64,000 nucleotides of DNA from Symbiodinium natans (lineage: Eukaryota > Sar > Dinophyceae > Suessiales > Symbiodiniaceae): the NCBI GenBank assembly GCA_905221605.1, contig CAJNDS010000247.1, positions 911,638 through 975,637 on the forward strand. Direction: 5' to 3'. Below are positions 22,126 to 34,274 of the stretch, piece after piece. The notes beneath the pieces were generated by a model. That model made no database searches. It saw nothing but the letters and a program-made list of their open reading frames with translations, and was not told the origin of the DNA. Position 1 is the stretch's first letter; the number at the start of each line of letters is the position of its first letter. Made by a program: the position numbers and the translations under genes.

Positions 22126-22844
22126 GCAAGCCCCCCTCCCTCCATGCACTCGAGAGGTTCAGGGCTAATTGCTTGGGGTGAACATAGCCTTCGGTGATGC
22201 ATGCAGCCGGCTTCTGACACCTTTCAAAAATATCTGGCCAGCGGGCGCACAGCGACAGATTAGAGGTGCTGATTGGAATTTCACTGGTCCTCGTGCATGC
22301 TACCTTGTACCACGCAGGATTTGTGTCGGTGGTCGCAAGGTAGAAGGGGGTATTGCAAATTAGAGTTCCTTGATGTTCCTTGTTTACGCGCACAATAACT
22401 TTGAAAGCACACCCACAGAGAAACGTGCAGCGTGGCCTGTGAGCCTTCCATTGCTACCACGCTTTCATTCACAAACCCTGAAAGACAGGCTTCAACAAAA
22501 CCTCTGATAACGCTCTGGCCCCGCAGCATGTTCAGGCCCTTTTCGGCTACGTAGAACTATGAAGCAAAGATGCGGAACTCGCTCGCACAATCGCATCGCA
22601 TACATGTCTGGCAACATGTGGCAACCGAAGTAGAGCAACCCATTGTACATTGTCGGCCAACTACAGCCTGGCTCAGCAAGGTTGTGGGTGACAGACATGG
22701 TGCCAATGTAGTGCGACCTCTGTGAGAAGCTTTATAAGTGGCGCCCCGAAGGATACTTAGGGAAGTGCCGCCAAAGCGACCCGCGGCGGCCTGCCGGACG
22801 GTGCGCGGCCTCGCTCTTAGGGGCGGGTGGACATTTTGACATTT

Positions 22845-22937
22845 GGGTGGTTGTCATAATTAGTAGCCCTTTTGGGCTACCCTAAGTATTAGGTGCCGTA
22901 TTCTAATTAATAGGGGCCATAATTTTGACAACCACCT
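22845..22937. repeat. Foldback element, family B, copy 1
   Basis: Ends GGGTGGTTGTCATAATTA and TAATTTTGACAACCACCT. The inner parts (AGCCCTTTTGGGCT) are self-paired. About 93 bp. Confidence 0.75.
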
Positions 22938-23013
22938 ATGTGGACAGTCATGGCTTGTAGAAGAAGCAATGCCCTTCCAGGTTAGATCTCTCAGTCAACG
23001 GCTGAACTACAGC

Positions 23014-23098
23014 TTAAACTGGGTATTGCTTTGGGATAATTTTAAATTTCCCTTCTTTCCCTTTTAAGGGAACCTATTCATAAAGCAACACCCAGTTA
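23014..23098. repeat. Single foldback with AACTGGGTATTGCTTT ends
   Basis: AACTGGGTATTGCTTT at the left and AAAGCAACACCCAGTT at the right, with one mismatch. The inner arms around CCCTTTTAAGGG also pair. I saw only one copy. Confidence 0.65.
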
Positions 23099-23355
23099 AT
23101 TTCATGGTAACCTCAATAGCTCTACCTCGGATCCCTCAGGTCGTACCCCTTGTGTTTGGGGACCCTTGCAAAGAACCCCTTGGCAGAAAACCGGGGCCAT
23201 GTTCGGAGTAGTTTAAGGAACCCCTTTCGGGGTGCAACACTTGGGGGGCGTGAGCTTTCCTCGCTGCATTCTCTATCTCTAGCCCTGAACGCGCCAATCG
23301 AAAAGGATGATGAAACTCTCACAACCCTCAGCCCTAAAGTCGAACCCTCAAGTTG

Positions 23356-23640
23356 AAGCCCTAAACCCTAGCCCTAAACCCTAAATAAACCCTAAAGTTT
23401 GGGGTTTAGGATTTAGGGTTTAGGGTTTCGGGTTGGCCCTAGACCCTAAACCCCCTAAGCTTCTTGGACTCCGCAAAAGGCTGATTGGACTCTGAAGGGT
23501 CCAATCTCCTCCTTCCGGTCCAGGGGCACGCTGCCAAGTTTGCCAGGGGGTCAGAGCGCCGCCAAAATGACAAGCCCGAATATGCATAGAAGTTGGAATT
23601 TAGGGTTTAGGGTTTAGGGTTTAGGGTTTAGGTTTAGGGA
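23356..23640. repeat. Head-to-head telomere-type arrays
   Basis: CCCTAAA units (23356-23397) abut TTTAGGG units (23398-23432) with no spacer. After an island of about 135 bp comes a second TTTAGGG array at 23596-23640. Confidence 0.8.
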
Positions 23641-24548
23641 GTGCATCCATGAAAGGAGGCTTCTCAAAAACAGGTGTCGTTTTGGGGGATCCCTTTCTCC
23701 CTAACGCAGACAAGCCCTGATGTGGGACTAGAGGATTTGAGACCCCCAGGTCATGTAAGCTCATTGGATCAAAGGGTTACTTGTGTTCCTGGATACTGGC
23801 GTACCTACTTCTTATAAACCCTTAAACTTCGTTGGGATGGCTGACAGAGAGGCCTGGAGAGTCATGCCTCACGTACCTGCGCTCTCAGCCATCTGGCTTC
23901 AAACATCATCCGATGGAGTCCTAGAAAAATGACGGACATCCCCTGCAAAAGGCTTCTTACAGGCTTGAGACTGGGGATCGAAGGCCTAACAGCCCATTGA
24001 CAGCTGCAGACGGGAGTTGAAGGCAGCAAGAGTTAAGCTCACGACTCAGAAGACGCGCGGCCAAACAGCACCTCCAGCCCCACCAGGTGCTCGGCTCACC
24101 TCCAGAAACCCAAACTCGGGGCAAATACACGCCCGAGCTCAGTACGCCTGAACCTCAGGATTCCACAGCCACTGAAACCCCTAAAGTGCGCCAAAGATGG
24201 CGCTGTGGCACGGGCTGCTGCTCATGCCGCTTGGCTGCTAAGCAGTGCTTGGGCCCTCAGGACTTGGGGGCCGTAATCTCCTGAATGTAGGCCTTGCGTC
24301 GTGTATGAATGTGTTTCCCCATGTTTCAGGCTCATGGGCTTGCATTTTGGTTGAAGGCCGCAAGATCTCCGACCGAAGTGAATGCAGGCTTCAGCTGCAG
24401 GGTACAGGTAGGTTAAGACAAATGGCCCCGAATAGCGCCGGATTGCCATCGAGGCTTTTGCGGGCTGCGTGCTCGAGCATTGCAGAGACGCCCGGCATGA
24501 AGTCATGCGTGGAAGGCGCATCGCAGAATTATTGCCCTTGCAGCCTCA

Positions 24549-24789
24549 CCCTAAACCCTAAACCCGAAACCCTAAACCTTAAACCCTAAACCCTAAACCC
24601 TAAACCCTAAGCCGTGGAGTTTCGGGGTTCAGGCTTTGGAACCGACCCCTCCGTCTCGGAGCACGGAGCTGGCATTTTGAAGCCCTCCCCAAGTCGCACA
24701 AGCAAACGCTCCAAAGCCCCAAACCCCTAAGGCCTTAAAGGCCCTGGGTTTCGGGTTTAGGGTTTAGGGTTTAGGGTTTAGGGTTTAGG
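24549..24789. repeat. Inverted telomere-type arms around a 135-bp island
   Basis: Left arm CCCTAAA 24549-24611, right arm TTTAGGG 24748-24789. Both contain the rare CCCGAAACCC variant. The island has an open frame (VEFRGSGFGTDPSVSEHGAG) without a known domain. Confidence 0.7.
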
Positions 24790-26588
24790 AACCCCTAAGC
24801 ATGAGCCCCCAAAAACCCGCCAAACAAACCACCCTAAGCCCCAATGAGTTTAGGGCTTCGCGTTTTGTCAACCCTCAACCAGGAACCTCCAGCGCCTGGC
24901 ACAGCGGCCTGAGCGGCAGAACCGCCACTGGGACTTTGTGTGCCGGGGGGGGGGGGGGGGGGGCGCTGAGATGTCGGCTTCGGAGGGCGGATGTGGGACC
25001 TTACAGTAGGCCCAGACCCAAACGCCCAACCCTAAATTCTAAACGCCCTGGACTCTACCACCCAAAGCCCCAAACACCTTATACCCGCTCTGAGTCTCAA
25101 TCCGGGCATCAAAGGCTTGGTACTTTGAGAGCTCCCAGAGGTGAGAAGGGGGTCTTGAGAGAATGCGTCGCTTGAGTATGAAGCCTGTATAAGGGCTGAA
25201 GGATTCGAGGCGTATCTATAATAGGGGTTTTAGGGATGTTGAGGGGCTTACGGAGTTGGGGCTTTAGGCTCAGGCTGCGGAATCTTATAGGGCTCATATG
25301 AGCTTAGGGCTTCTGGGCTCCAAGCCGCAAACCCCAAACTTTCAAACACCTCAACCCTGAACCCTAAACCACGCACTCCCTGGGCCCAGGCCCACTCAAC
25401 ATCCTGGGCGTATCACTGGGAGTACTCAGCGCGCCCCTGGATGCTGTGGCGTGTGGGACCCAGTCAGCCCATGATTTCGGCTCCAGTCCCTGGTTCTATT
25501 CACACGCCACAGCTCTAAACTGGCATCTGGAATATCTCCATGACTTTCCTCCGAACCGAACAGGTCATGAAACTCGGGCCTCAAACCTAAATTTGCTGAA
25601 GGCCCCCTGAATCCCAAGCTCTTTGCCCCAGGTATAGTGTGGCTCCACAGTCCGTCCTTGCGCCAGTGGGCATGGCACGTTCCTCAGCGCCAGCAGACAC
25701 CATATACTTGCAGTTTTGCAGGGCAAACTACCCTGATTTCCGGACTCTCAACTGGGCTGCAGATCTTGGTCCACTGCCTTATTCATGTGAAGTCAAGAAT
25801 GAACCTAACACAGGCTTCTTCGTGCGCGACGTGCAGTGACAGTGCGTTCTGTATCAGAGCCCATGTATCAAACGTGATGCACAGTGCACCTACATCGGAA
25901 TCAGAACTGCAGAAGCGAGTCCACTTGAGGGACCCTCCTTGAAGGCGTCCCCCGTGTCACGCGAGGGCGCGCGCCACTTCCAGCAAAAAAGTGATTGCTC
26001 AACCATTGTTCACTGACCGCGCGCTCGCTATACGAGGTTCTAGACCGAATCTTTCGTCTCCTGTGCTCCTGCGCAAGGCAACTACTCGTGCCTGGGCATG
26101 AGCATCAGCCAGGGCTTTGGCCACACAGCTTTGCCTCCTTTGGAGCTTCGGCATCAGGAGCATCATGCCGATCCCTGGGCTCTTGAAGAGCACAGGGGAA
26201 ACTTTTATGACCTCCATGCCTATGCCTACGCCGCCGGCACTCTTTGAGTGGCCTCTACTTGGACCAGAAGGTCCCGAAACCCTGCAACCCTAAACCCAAC
26301 CTCCCCCCCCCCCCCCCAAGCCCTGAAACCCCACACACTCGATAGGTCGGTCTCGCCCCTTCCCCCCATTTCGAACCCAACCCTAAAACTCTCTGATTCC
26401 TCTGTGAGGAACAAGCTCCGCAAAGGCAGTGTGCAGCCTAAGCTGTCGTTTCACCACTGCCTCCGCCATCACACGATGAATCGATGTGTCAACGCGTTGA
26501 GTCAAAGCCTACAGCATACACGTCAAACTAAGACGCGGCAGTCACATCTAGATATTCTTTCGGGTTTCGGGATTTAGGCCATGGGCCC

Positions 26589-26590
26589 CG

Positions 26591-26636
<46 letters not shown>

Positions 26637-26643
26637 CCCCCCC
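26589..26643. repeat. Poly-C tract, about 50 bases
   Basis: A nearly pure C run ending in CGCCCCCCCGCGCCCC. It is the longest homopolymer in the window; its length is likely inexact. Confidence 0.95.
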
Positions 26644-27654
26644 GCGCCCCTGAGACACGCTCGAAAAAGGTCGGAATGCTGTTCAGCCTCCTAGCGGCCA
26701 ACCGGGTCCATGGCGATGACTTGCCGCACGGAAGGGATCAGGATTTTTCTTTGTGCTTAACGATGTTAGACCCGTTGCGTTTGGTTCTTTCAGGAGAAGG
26801 GGTTTGGGGTTGGCAGGTTGCTGCAGTAGGTCAGGCACACATCATACTCATGGTAGGGCTTGGCAGTTTTTTTTTGGGGGGACGAGTGGCGATGGCATCC
26901 GCTTCGGAGGACCTTTGGGGTTGTGGTTCTTAGTGGTTCTTGGGGAGGCCACTTACAGTCTCGAGATTTGGCCTGTTCCCCTGCAACCCACCCATGTAGA
27001 TGAGTCCCCCAAAACCCTAAACCCTACTAAGGACTCCAAAGGATGTCTTGTCAGCTCTGGCCGTGGTCCTGGGCGCGCGGGGCCAAGCAGTGCAGGGCTG
27101 GCGCAGCTATGATGGGCATCCGCTTCAACGTACAGTCGAACATTTGTACTCTTTTATGTTGTTTGTACTATAGAATATATTACAACACTACATAATTATT
27201 GCCAATGCATTCTTATATTATATTACAACACGTGTGTGTTTTTCTTGTTGCCCTGCAGCCTCATGCCGGGAGCAGCACCCAGGCCCATGTTCCCCAAGTT
27301 GCGAATAAGCCCATAAAGCCCAGCAGGAACTGTCAGGAACTCCTGAGCCAAGTCTGAAGCTAGGAGGCCGGGGGCCGGGGGCTCCCTACGTTATATGGGT
27401 TGGAGGTCTCGTAGGGGCATCTTTTGGGGTTCTTATTTGGGTAGCGAGGGGCTCTAGTATGGTATAAGGGTATCAGATAAAGAGGCCACCGGCCTTTATA
27501 ATCCCTACTCCCTAAATGTGGGCCCTAACTTGGGAAGCCCTTATCACCGGCGGGCCTTTCCAAAACGTTCGGGATACCCTGAATTGTTCCTACAGTACAA
27601 TACGCACCAGGGTATGTTGGGGTACATGAGGGGGATACCCTGACTTTAGCAACC

Positions 27655-27815
27655 CTGAACCGTGCACCCTAAACCCTGTTCTACAGGAACCCCAAACCCT
27701 AAACCCCATCTGAGCAACCCTAGACCCGAACCCCTAAACCCCATTTCCCTAAACCCCTCAACCCCAAACAAACCCATCTGACCCTAAACCCTGAACCCTA
27801 AACCCTAAACCCTAG
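27655..27815 (-). repeat. Degenerate CCCTAAA-type array
   Basis: Interrupted units (CCCTGAACC, CCCCAAACC, CCCTAAACC) with unique words between them. Confidence 0.8.
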
Positions 27816-28788
27816 GAACCCCTATAGGCCCCATTTCCCTGAACCCCCTCAACGCAATGATGCAAGACAACGAGGCGGCTTTGTGCCTGGACGGGGGTGC
27901 CGATAGCGGCTCTGCCAGAACCGCACCATCCTGGGTGGCTGGGTCTAAATTCTGTAAGAAGAAACATTTTTCGTAACCATCTGGGGGGGTTTGCGATATT
28001 AGGGGTACCTTAAACTTACTGGGGTCCCTATAAGAAAGTGGGATCCTACTCTTTGGGGGTCTATATCGGGGGTCCTTGATTATCGTACACCCACATGTAG
28101 TAGGAATGAAGTACCGCAACAGTTTAGTAGGAATGAGATGATACACGCAAAGCATCGTGATCCAGAAGGATAGCTCGAATGAACATTTTGGGCGTCTTAT
28201 GGTTTTTCGTTGCGCAGAGATTACAAGGGGAAATGTCGACAATTGTCTCGGCTCTTGGGTAACTAGTTCAGAGTTTTGTTGGATCAGGGTGTTGGGGCTT
28301 TGGGTTTATCAAGGGACTGAGGGAGGGGCCCTCAAAAGGGACCTTCGGGATGATTTAGGTACATAAGAACTATATAAGGTATATATAGGGGTTAGATCCG
28401 GTTTAAGGTCACATGCTCCACCTTGGGTATTGACTTCGCTGGAAGCTGAGGAAATGTATGCTGCATACATTGGCACCGCTGTGGCCATGTGCCTCCCTGG
28501 CTTATGCAAAGATTATTAAGAGTTAGTGTTCTGAGCATTTGCAAGAGTCGCACTATGAATGTTAAACATGGTCCTATTTATGATTGTTGAGTACAGTTGG
28601 TATTGCGAGGAATCCGAATATCAGCACTAGTATTTTCGATCATGAATGTTAAGGTTACAAGGCTAAGAATACTACTCTTCATATTCACAGTTCAGAGTTG
28701 GTTTTCTAGCAATATTGCTCTGCCATTCTGACTGCTCTTGCTCTTGCCATGATGATGCCCTTAAGCCCTCCCAAAGGACCCCTCAGAG

Positions 28789-28868
28789 GTGCAGCCTGCT
28801 CGCCGGCGCCCTTTTCGCCTGCCGGGAGACGGCGGGCCGCCTGGACGCCCTCTGCAGCGCCATGCTAG
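28789..28868 (+). CDS. PPR-like exon candidate
   Basis: AG|G acceptor and GC donor (CTAG|GCCTTG). It reads CSLLAGALFACRETAGRLDA then LCSAML, which resembles the helical pair of a PPR motif (LL.AL..C..AGR.DAL...ML). Very GC-rich. A different alpha-helical protein is possible. Confidence 0.35.
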
Positions 28869-29184
28869 GCCTTGGAGTGAGGAGGTTGGGGTTGTCGGAT
28901 CTTCGGGTCTACGGGGCTTTCGGAGGTTCTAGGATTCTAGGCCTCTAGAGTTGCGAATTTCGGGATTTTTGAAGATGGATTTGGACATTCCCTTGGAGTG
29001 TTGGGGTCAGTGGAGCTGTTCAGCCAATGCTCAGCCGAACATGGGAGGTGGGAGTCTTGGATCTGCAAGCGTCGTGGCCAGCAAGACCCTCACCGCCGCA
29101 CTAGCCTCCTGAGCTCAACGGTGGAGGTTCTGGGTTTAGGGTTCCGGGTTTAGGGCTTTAGGGCGCCGGCCGTAGACGGTTCAG

Positions 29185-29318
29185 GAGGTTCCGCCGAAGA
29201 AGCGCTTGGAAGTGCTCCTTACGGCAGATATTCTCGACGTCGGGATTTCCGTTCATTTTGTGGAGCCCTTGACTCTTGTAGCGGTGCCGTCTTGGATCTT
29301 CAAAGATGAGAAGAGCAG
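29185..29318 (+). CDS. Internal exon, unknown gene
   Basis: Acceptor GTTCAG|GAG and donor AGCAG|GCAAGC, the same GC donor word as kinase exon E. It reads EVPPKKRLEVLLTADILDVG, then ISVHFVEPLTLVAVPSWIFK, then DEKS. No family recognised. Degenerate telomere-type repeats (29130-29165) lie just upstream of the acceptor. Confidence 0.45.
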
Positions 29319-30302
29319 GCAAGCGGGCCTTTTGACAAGGACAGTTGGTTTGTTCTCGTTCGGCAGCTTTTCAGCTGGTTTGTCAAAGTGCGCTGCCTCA
29401 GAAGTCGACGCGAAAAGACGTGGAATGACGTGGGGCCCTTAGTTAGTTTGTTTAAAGCTTGTTTCACCGGAAACCTACATGTGTATCATGTGTGTGTCAT
29501 GCGGTAACCTTGGCCTGCCTCGATGCTTTACATTGCCTCAGCCTTTCGAACTTTACTTTACAGCTTATTCCCCCACCCCCACGCCCCCCAGCCCGATCAC
29601 ATGCTCCTAGCTCCCTTAGGATGCGGACCCGAGAATGACAAAGACACCAGTACGCCCAAGTGTACTGCTCAGAAAAGCCCGCCTCCCGCCCCCTACCCCT
29701 TCGCATGGGTCTTGAACCTCTCCGCCACCCCGAGCCCAAAAGATTGAATCGCCTATGGTTCATCTTCATCTCAGGTTGACGGCCCACGGTCTCCTTCGAT
29801 GCTGCTTTGTGCAGCCATGCCTTTGGCGCTCATCGCGCCGCTGCATCTCTATGCCCCTTGTCTCGAGCCCGGGAGGCTAGACACAAAATAGCAACGTGTT
29901 TCCTTCCTGGCCAGTGGCACCTTGGTGCTGTAGAAGGGGAAGCCCCTCCTGAGGGCCATGTAAGAAGAAAGGTCACAAGAGCGTGATGGTGAGAGAGCGA
30001 CCGAGACAGAGACAATCCTTTTGTTTTGAGTTAGGTCCAAAGAGGCTGGGGGAATCTTCCCGCACATGTGGCGCTCGCTTGTACTTGTTTGGTACCCTTT
30101 CTCCTGTTGTCGGGAGAGCATGGAATAGCATGTCCCAGCCTCGCACTTCTCGCAGGGGCGATGGCCCAAGTGCCGGAGCACCCGTTTACGGACCAAAATC
30201 CATTCTGGCGGGGGTGAAGGGCGCAACCCTGGATGCCCACAGGCCGCGGGAAGAAGAAGACGAGAGTAAGTCAGCGAGTGAGATTTGCGACGCTCCAGCC
30301 TG

Positions 30303-30492
30303 AAAAAGAAGTAGAAGATCAGAAGTAGAAGAAGGATACGGAGAAGAAGAAGAAGAAACCACTTGACTCTTCTCGGCTGTGTAGAAGAAGAAGCAAGAAG
30401 AAGGAAGAAGAAGGAAGAAGAAGGAAGAAGAAGTAAGAAGAAGGAAGAAGAAAGAAGAAGAAGAAGAAGAAGAAGAAGAAGAAGAAGAAGAA
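30303..30492. repeat. (GAA)n-rich microsatellite
   Basis: About 190 bp of GAA with AGG and GTA interruptions, purine on the plus strand. Open frames over it are artefacts. Confidence 0.95.
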
Positions 30493-31177
30493 AAAGACCA
30501 CCTGACCGTCGCAGCCGGGCTCTCCCTTTTGGGGGCCCTCAAGTGCGCAGAAGACGAAGACAGAGACAGATGGAGACGGGGGATATGGGCGCAGGAAAAG
30601 GGTGGAGAAGAAGAAGCATATTCAACATGGGAGAGTTCTGAAGTAGGCAGCAGAGGAATTCACAGGAGGCTGGCTGAAGTTGTCGCAACCAGCCCAGGTG
30701 TTGAACCGCTCTTACGGCAGGCCAAGGGGTGCTCCTGGTACCCAGTTCCCAAAACCCACAGCATAAACATCTCGAAGCATCGGCGGAGCATCTGTAAGGT
30801 TCATGCCATGTTGACCTGTTTCAGGGTGGTTGTATTCAGGGAGCTGGTCTGAAGTTCAGTATGCTGGCACTGCATCCCATGGGTGGGCTTCTGGTTGTTG
30901 TTTGCCACCGTGGCTTCATCAATACCACCCGGCACTACACTTGAGCTAGATTTTTGAGTATGGAATGGGTTTCTCCGAGCTAATCAGAACTGAAGCCCTG
31001 TAGTTACCAGCCTCAAGGCATGTCTCAGTCAGGATACCGCGGCCTGAAATGGAAGAAACGTTCCGGTCCATTGGCAGCGGGTGGAAGCTATGAGCCCAGC
31101 CTTGGGCCCTTCTGTTGAAGTGGTCGAACATGTTGTATGCAAAGGCAACAAAATCCAGAAAGAAGAGACCCTGGCAG

Positions 31178-31257
31178 GCACTCCCTTGTCATCATGTCCC
31201 CGAGCATGGGCGCGTCTGCTCTACTCTGCAATGTCTTGACGGGCTATCTGCTCTATG
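31178..31257 (+). CDS. Membrane-transporter-like exon
   Basis: Acceptor TGGCAG|G, donor CTATG|GTGAGG. It reads HSLVIMSPSMGASALLCNVL then TGYLLYG, a hydrophobic helix with small residues. The pattern (P..GASALL.NVL.GYLLYGE) recalls drug/metabolite or NIPA-type transporters. No companion exon was found, so the family is a guess; a transmembrane helix is the firm part. Confidence 0.4.
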
Positions 31258-32002
31258 GTGAGGCAAGGCAATTTGAATGGTTTCAGGATTTTGGTGGAGT
31301 TGTTGCTGCAAACCCCACCTCGGAAACCAGGTCATCTCAAGTCGACGTGTCGAGCTGGTGAGTGAACTTGAACTTAGACTGAGCTTACTTCTCGAGAACC
31401 AAAGCTAGAAGCAGGCAGGTGGAGCTTCTTGTTGCTGTTGGGATAGCTTGCAATGCTATCAACAAAGGACTACACAGTGTGCCGTAGGCAAGTTGTACAA
31501 GTGGGAGCCTCCGCATAAAAATTCTGCAGAAGCGTGCCCAAGCGAGGGAGTCCGAATGCCAGGTCCCTATCGGCTTTTGGGAGTGACGGGGCTGCAGTGG
31601 CGGAAATCAGGATGCGGTGGTCCTTCGGTCCTTCTGGTTGGGGTTTCGGGTTTTGGGATGGGGTCCTCTTCAGACTTCCACACTCCGAAAACTCTCCAGT
31701 TAGTGACACCCTCCCTCCCCCTTCCACCCACACACACACGCCGCATCCTCCATTCGCCCCATGAGCCCTAAACCGAACTGCCGAGGTTCAGCCTTGGCAT
31801 CTCCCTGATCCTGAGCGGCGTGCTCTCGCTGATGTTCTGGAAGTCGAAGTCCACTGTGGCAGCGCAGTGAGCCTGTGGAAAAGCAGCCGGCGCTGAGTCC
31901 GCGCACTGAAAGGTGTGAACAATCGGTAGCCACTCCCCCCAGAAGTTTGCTAAGTCTAGATCAAGAGAGCACTGCGATCCTGCAATGTACTGTGATCCAT
32001 GT

Positions 32003-32107
32003 GGGTGGTTGTCAAAATTATGGTCCCTTTTTGGATCCCCATTATGATACGGCACCTAATATTTAGGGTACCTACCCCAAAAGGGATCACATTTTTGACA
32101 ACCACCC
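32003..32107. repeat. Foldback element, family B, copy 2
   Basis: Ends GGGTGGTTGTCAAAATTATG and ATTTTTGACAACCACCC. It shares GTGCCGTAT / ATACGGCACC with copy 1 in opposite order, as expected of a palindromic element that can be read either way. About 105 bp. Confidence 0.8.
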
Positions 32108-32999
32108 ATGTTGATGCGCCGGCAGCGAGATTTCAAGAGCCCCAGTCGAGATGCTTGTTTCGCTTGGAGTACTACAGCGCAGTTTTTTCCTCAGAGCAAG
32201 CACGGAGCCAACTTCACCACGTTGCAGCATGCCACTCATGCGCGCCTCCTCCTCCCCCGCCCTTAAGAAGAAGTACCCGAGTCCAACGACCTCAGTTCCA
32301 GACCCTCAACACAAATCTCATCCCAAATGCCCAACTCTTGCATCTCTTACCCTTAAACACCTCCAACCCTCTCAAGGCTCAACTCCTCCAAGAAGTCCTG
32401 AGCGCAAGAGTTGCACCTGAGCTTTACAGCCCCTCTTCGGGGCACCCCGTAATATAAAATAGACCCCAACCCCCCACCCCCACCCCCAAAAAAAATAGCC
32501 ACCGTCGAGAGCTGTCCACAGAGCCAAGGCCATGATCCGGCTGGCCCTTACGCTGCTTTTAGTCAAGGCGTGGAGAGTGGTGGTCTAGAAGAAGCCTCTG
32601 AACCCTCTAACCGCATAATCCCTCATAACTCAACCCCTATAAAATCCTTGAACCCCTTCTACACCTTATGGCCCCCGTAATCCTTCTAACCCCTATAAAC
32701 CTTAGAAGAAGAATATAGGCCCAATAAACGACGGGCTGCGGGGCTGGGGCTGGGATTGGGGGTCCTGGCTTCGGGGTGACAGCTTCGGGTCTCTGCGGGC
32801 GATGTGTAAGCACGACGAGCCTGAGCTTTGGGATTTGTAAAGGCATGTGCTCAACATTGTGCACCGGGGAACTCTAAGATTCCCAATCCGTACAGGATGG
32901 GAACCCTTTTGGAAGGAATCTTTGCACTGAAGGGCTGAAGGTCTGCAGAATGGAAACCGTCTTGTATGCCGCAAAACCGCATAGACCTTAGACACTAGA

Positions 33000-33420
33000 G
33001 TACCCCTTAACTAAACTGTCCAAATCGTAAGCCCAAACCCAAACCCAAGCCCACATTCCAGACATTATGTCCTAAACCCCAAAGCCCAAACCTGAAACCT
33101 CAAGCCTACCATAAACCCGCCTATAAACCCTACAAGACGTATTTACACTCTGCATCTAAACCCTGTACAAACCTAGCATTGGGCCTTGTAATAACCGTTA
33201 AATGCTACAAACCCTACAAGCCCCATAAGCCCTAAAACGTACCTGTTTTAAACCCGCTAACCGCTGTGAGCCCTTAAGCCCTATTATCCCCAAACCCTAT
33301 AAGCCCTTCAAGCCCTCGAAAACCCTAAGCCAAGAAACCCTATAAATCTTAAACAACCCCATAAACCCCCAAGCGCAAAACCTATATACCCTACAAACCC
33401 TCACGAGCCAGGGTTCTGGA
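33000..33420 (-). repeat. CCCTAA-like degenerate tract
   Basis: About 400 bp of strongly diverged units such as CCCATAAACCC, CCCTATAAG and CCCTACAAG. It looks like an old decayed telomere-type array. Confidence 0.5.
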
Positions 33421-33463
33421 TCTACTGAGCTGACCCCAGAGGAGCGGCCTGCACATGGGCCGC

Positions 33464-33603
33464 TACTTGGAGGTTCAGGGTACTTGTTAACCCAATTATA
33501 CTGTTAACTTGTAACCCGATTATAACCCTGTCAGGGCACTTAAGGGGCTTCTAAGGTGGGTTATAAGTACGGGTATTATCGGTTTACTAAGTACCTCCAA
33601 GTA
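33464..33603. repeat. Foldback element, family C, complete
   Basis: TACTTGGAGGTTCAGGGTAC at the left; TACTAAGTACCTCCAAGTA style right end. Internal AACCCAATTATA and TGGGTTATAA arms match the 6505 copy. Confidence 0.7.
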
Positions 33604-33929
33604 GGTCTTCTTTTGTCCTCCAAGGGCTCTAGGTAGGGTTTCAGAGGGCTGTCTAGTGAAGGCCGTAGGTTCAAGGTTGGGGGCTTTCAGGGGCCATTTT
33701 GGAGGACAGTGGTTTAGTAGAATTAGTCTGGGTTCAGGGATCAAAGTCCTGAGATCGTGAGTGAGTCTGCGCAGCTCCTGCCTCACTTGCCTAAACTCAA
33801 CATACCTCAGAATTATATTTCAACATACTAATATAATGCAATATGATATCACATCATTCTACTGCTTTGGTTCTTGCACGTCTAACCGCAAGTGTAAGCA
33901 AGTGATCTTTACTACGTGGACTGAAGGAC

Positions 33930-34274
33930 TCAGGATTGTTTTTTAGGGCTTCGAGCTTGTGGAGTTGGATGCCGGGCTGTTTGGCCAATCCGCCTGAGAG
34001 TTGAGGCCTGTAGAGCCTGAGCCATCCACCGCTTCAGTGTGTTGCCCAGCGTCCGATTTCCGATGAAGAGGGCAGGGGCATGACCCACCTCACGACACAT
34101 GGGCAGTGCATGGGTAGTGTTAAACATCGGTGTCACTGTGCTGGATGACCCAAGTTTGCTGGAGAGATCTGCCACTGAGACAAGGAGTCGGCAGCTTGCA
34201 GACGCTGGCGGTTTTGATACACTTACACCCCGGAACGCAGGAGTCCCCGATTTGCTTTTCAAAAGGTTCTGCAT
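33930..34274 (-). CDS. Exon-like frame, unknown (minus)
   Basis: 114 codons, with a protein-like middle: PMCREVGHAPALFIGNRTLG then NTLKRWMAQALQ. A possible splice acceptor/donor (CTACAG|GCC) lies inside. A plus-strand frame over the same bases (VLDDPSLLERSATETRSRQL) also reads well. No domain recognised. Confidence 0.3.
   Translation of the reverse strand: MQNLLKSKSGTPAFRGVSVSKPPASASCRLLVSVADLSSKLGSSSTVTPMFNTTHALPMCREVGHAPALFIGNRTLGNTLKRWMAQALQASTLRRIGQTARHPTPQARSPKKQS

Noticed and set aside
31137..31361. Whole 74-codon frame as one small gene
   Set aside because: Only the middle (31178-31257) is bounded by good splice sites and is protein-like; the ends look like intron.
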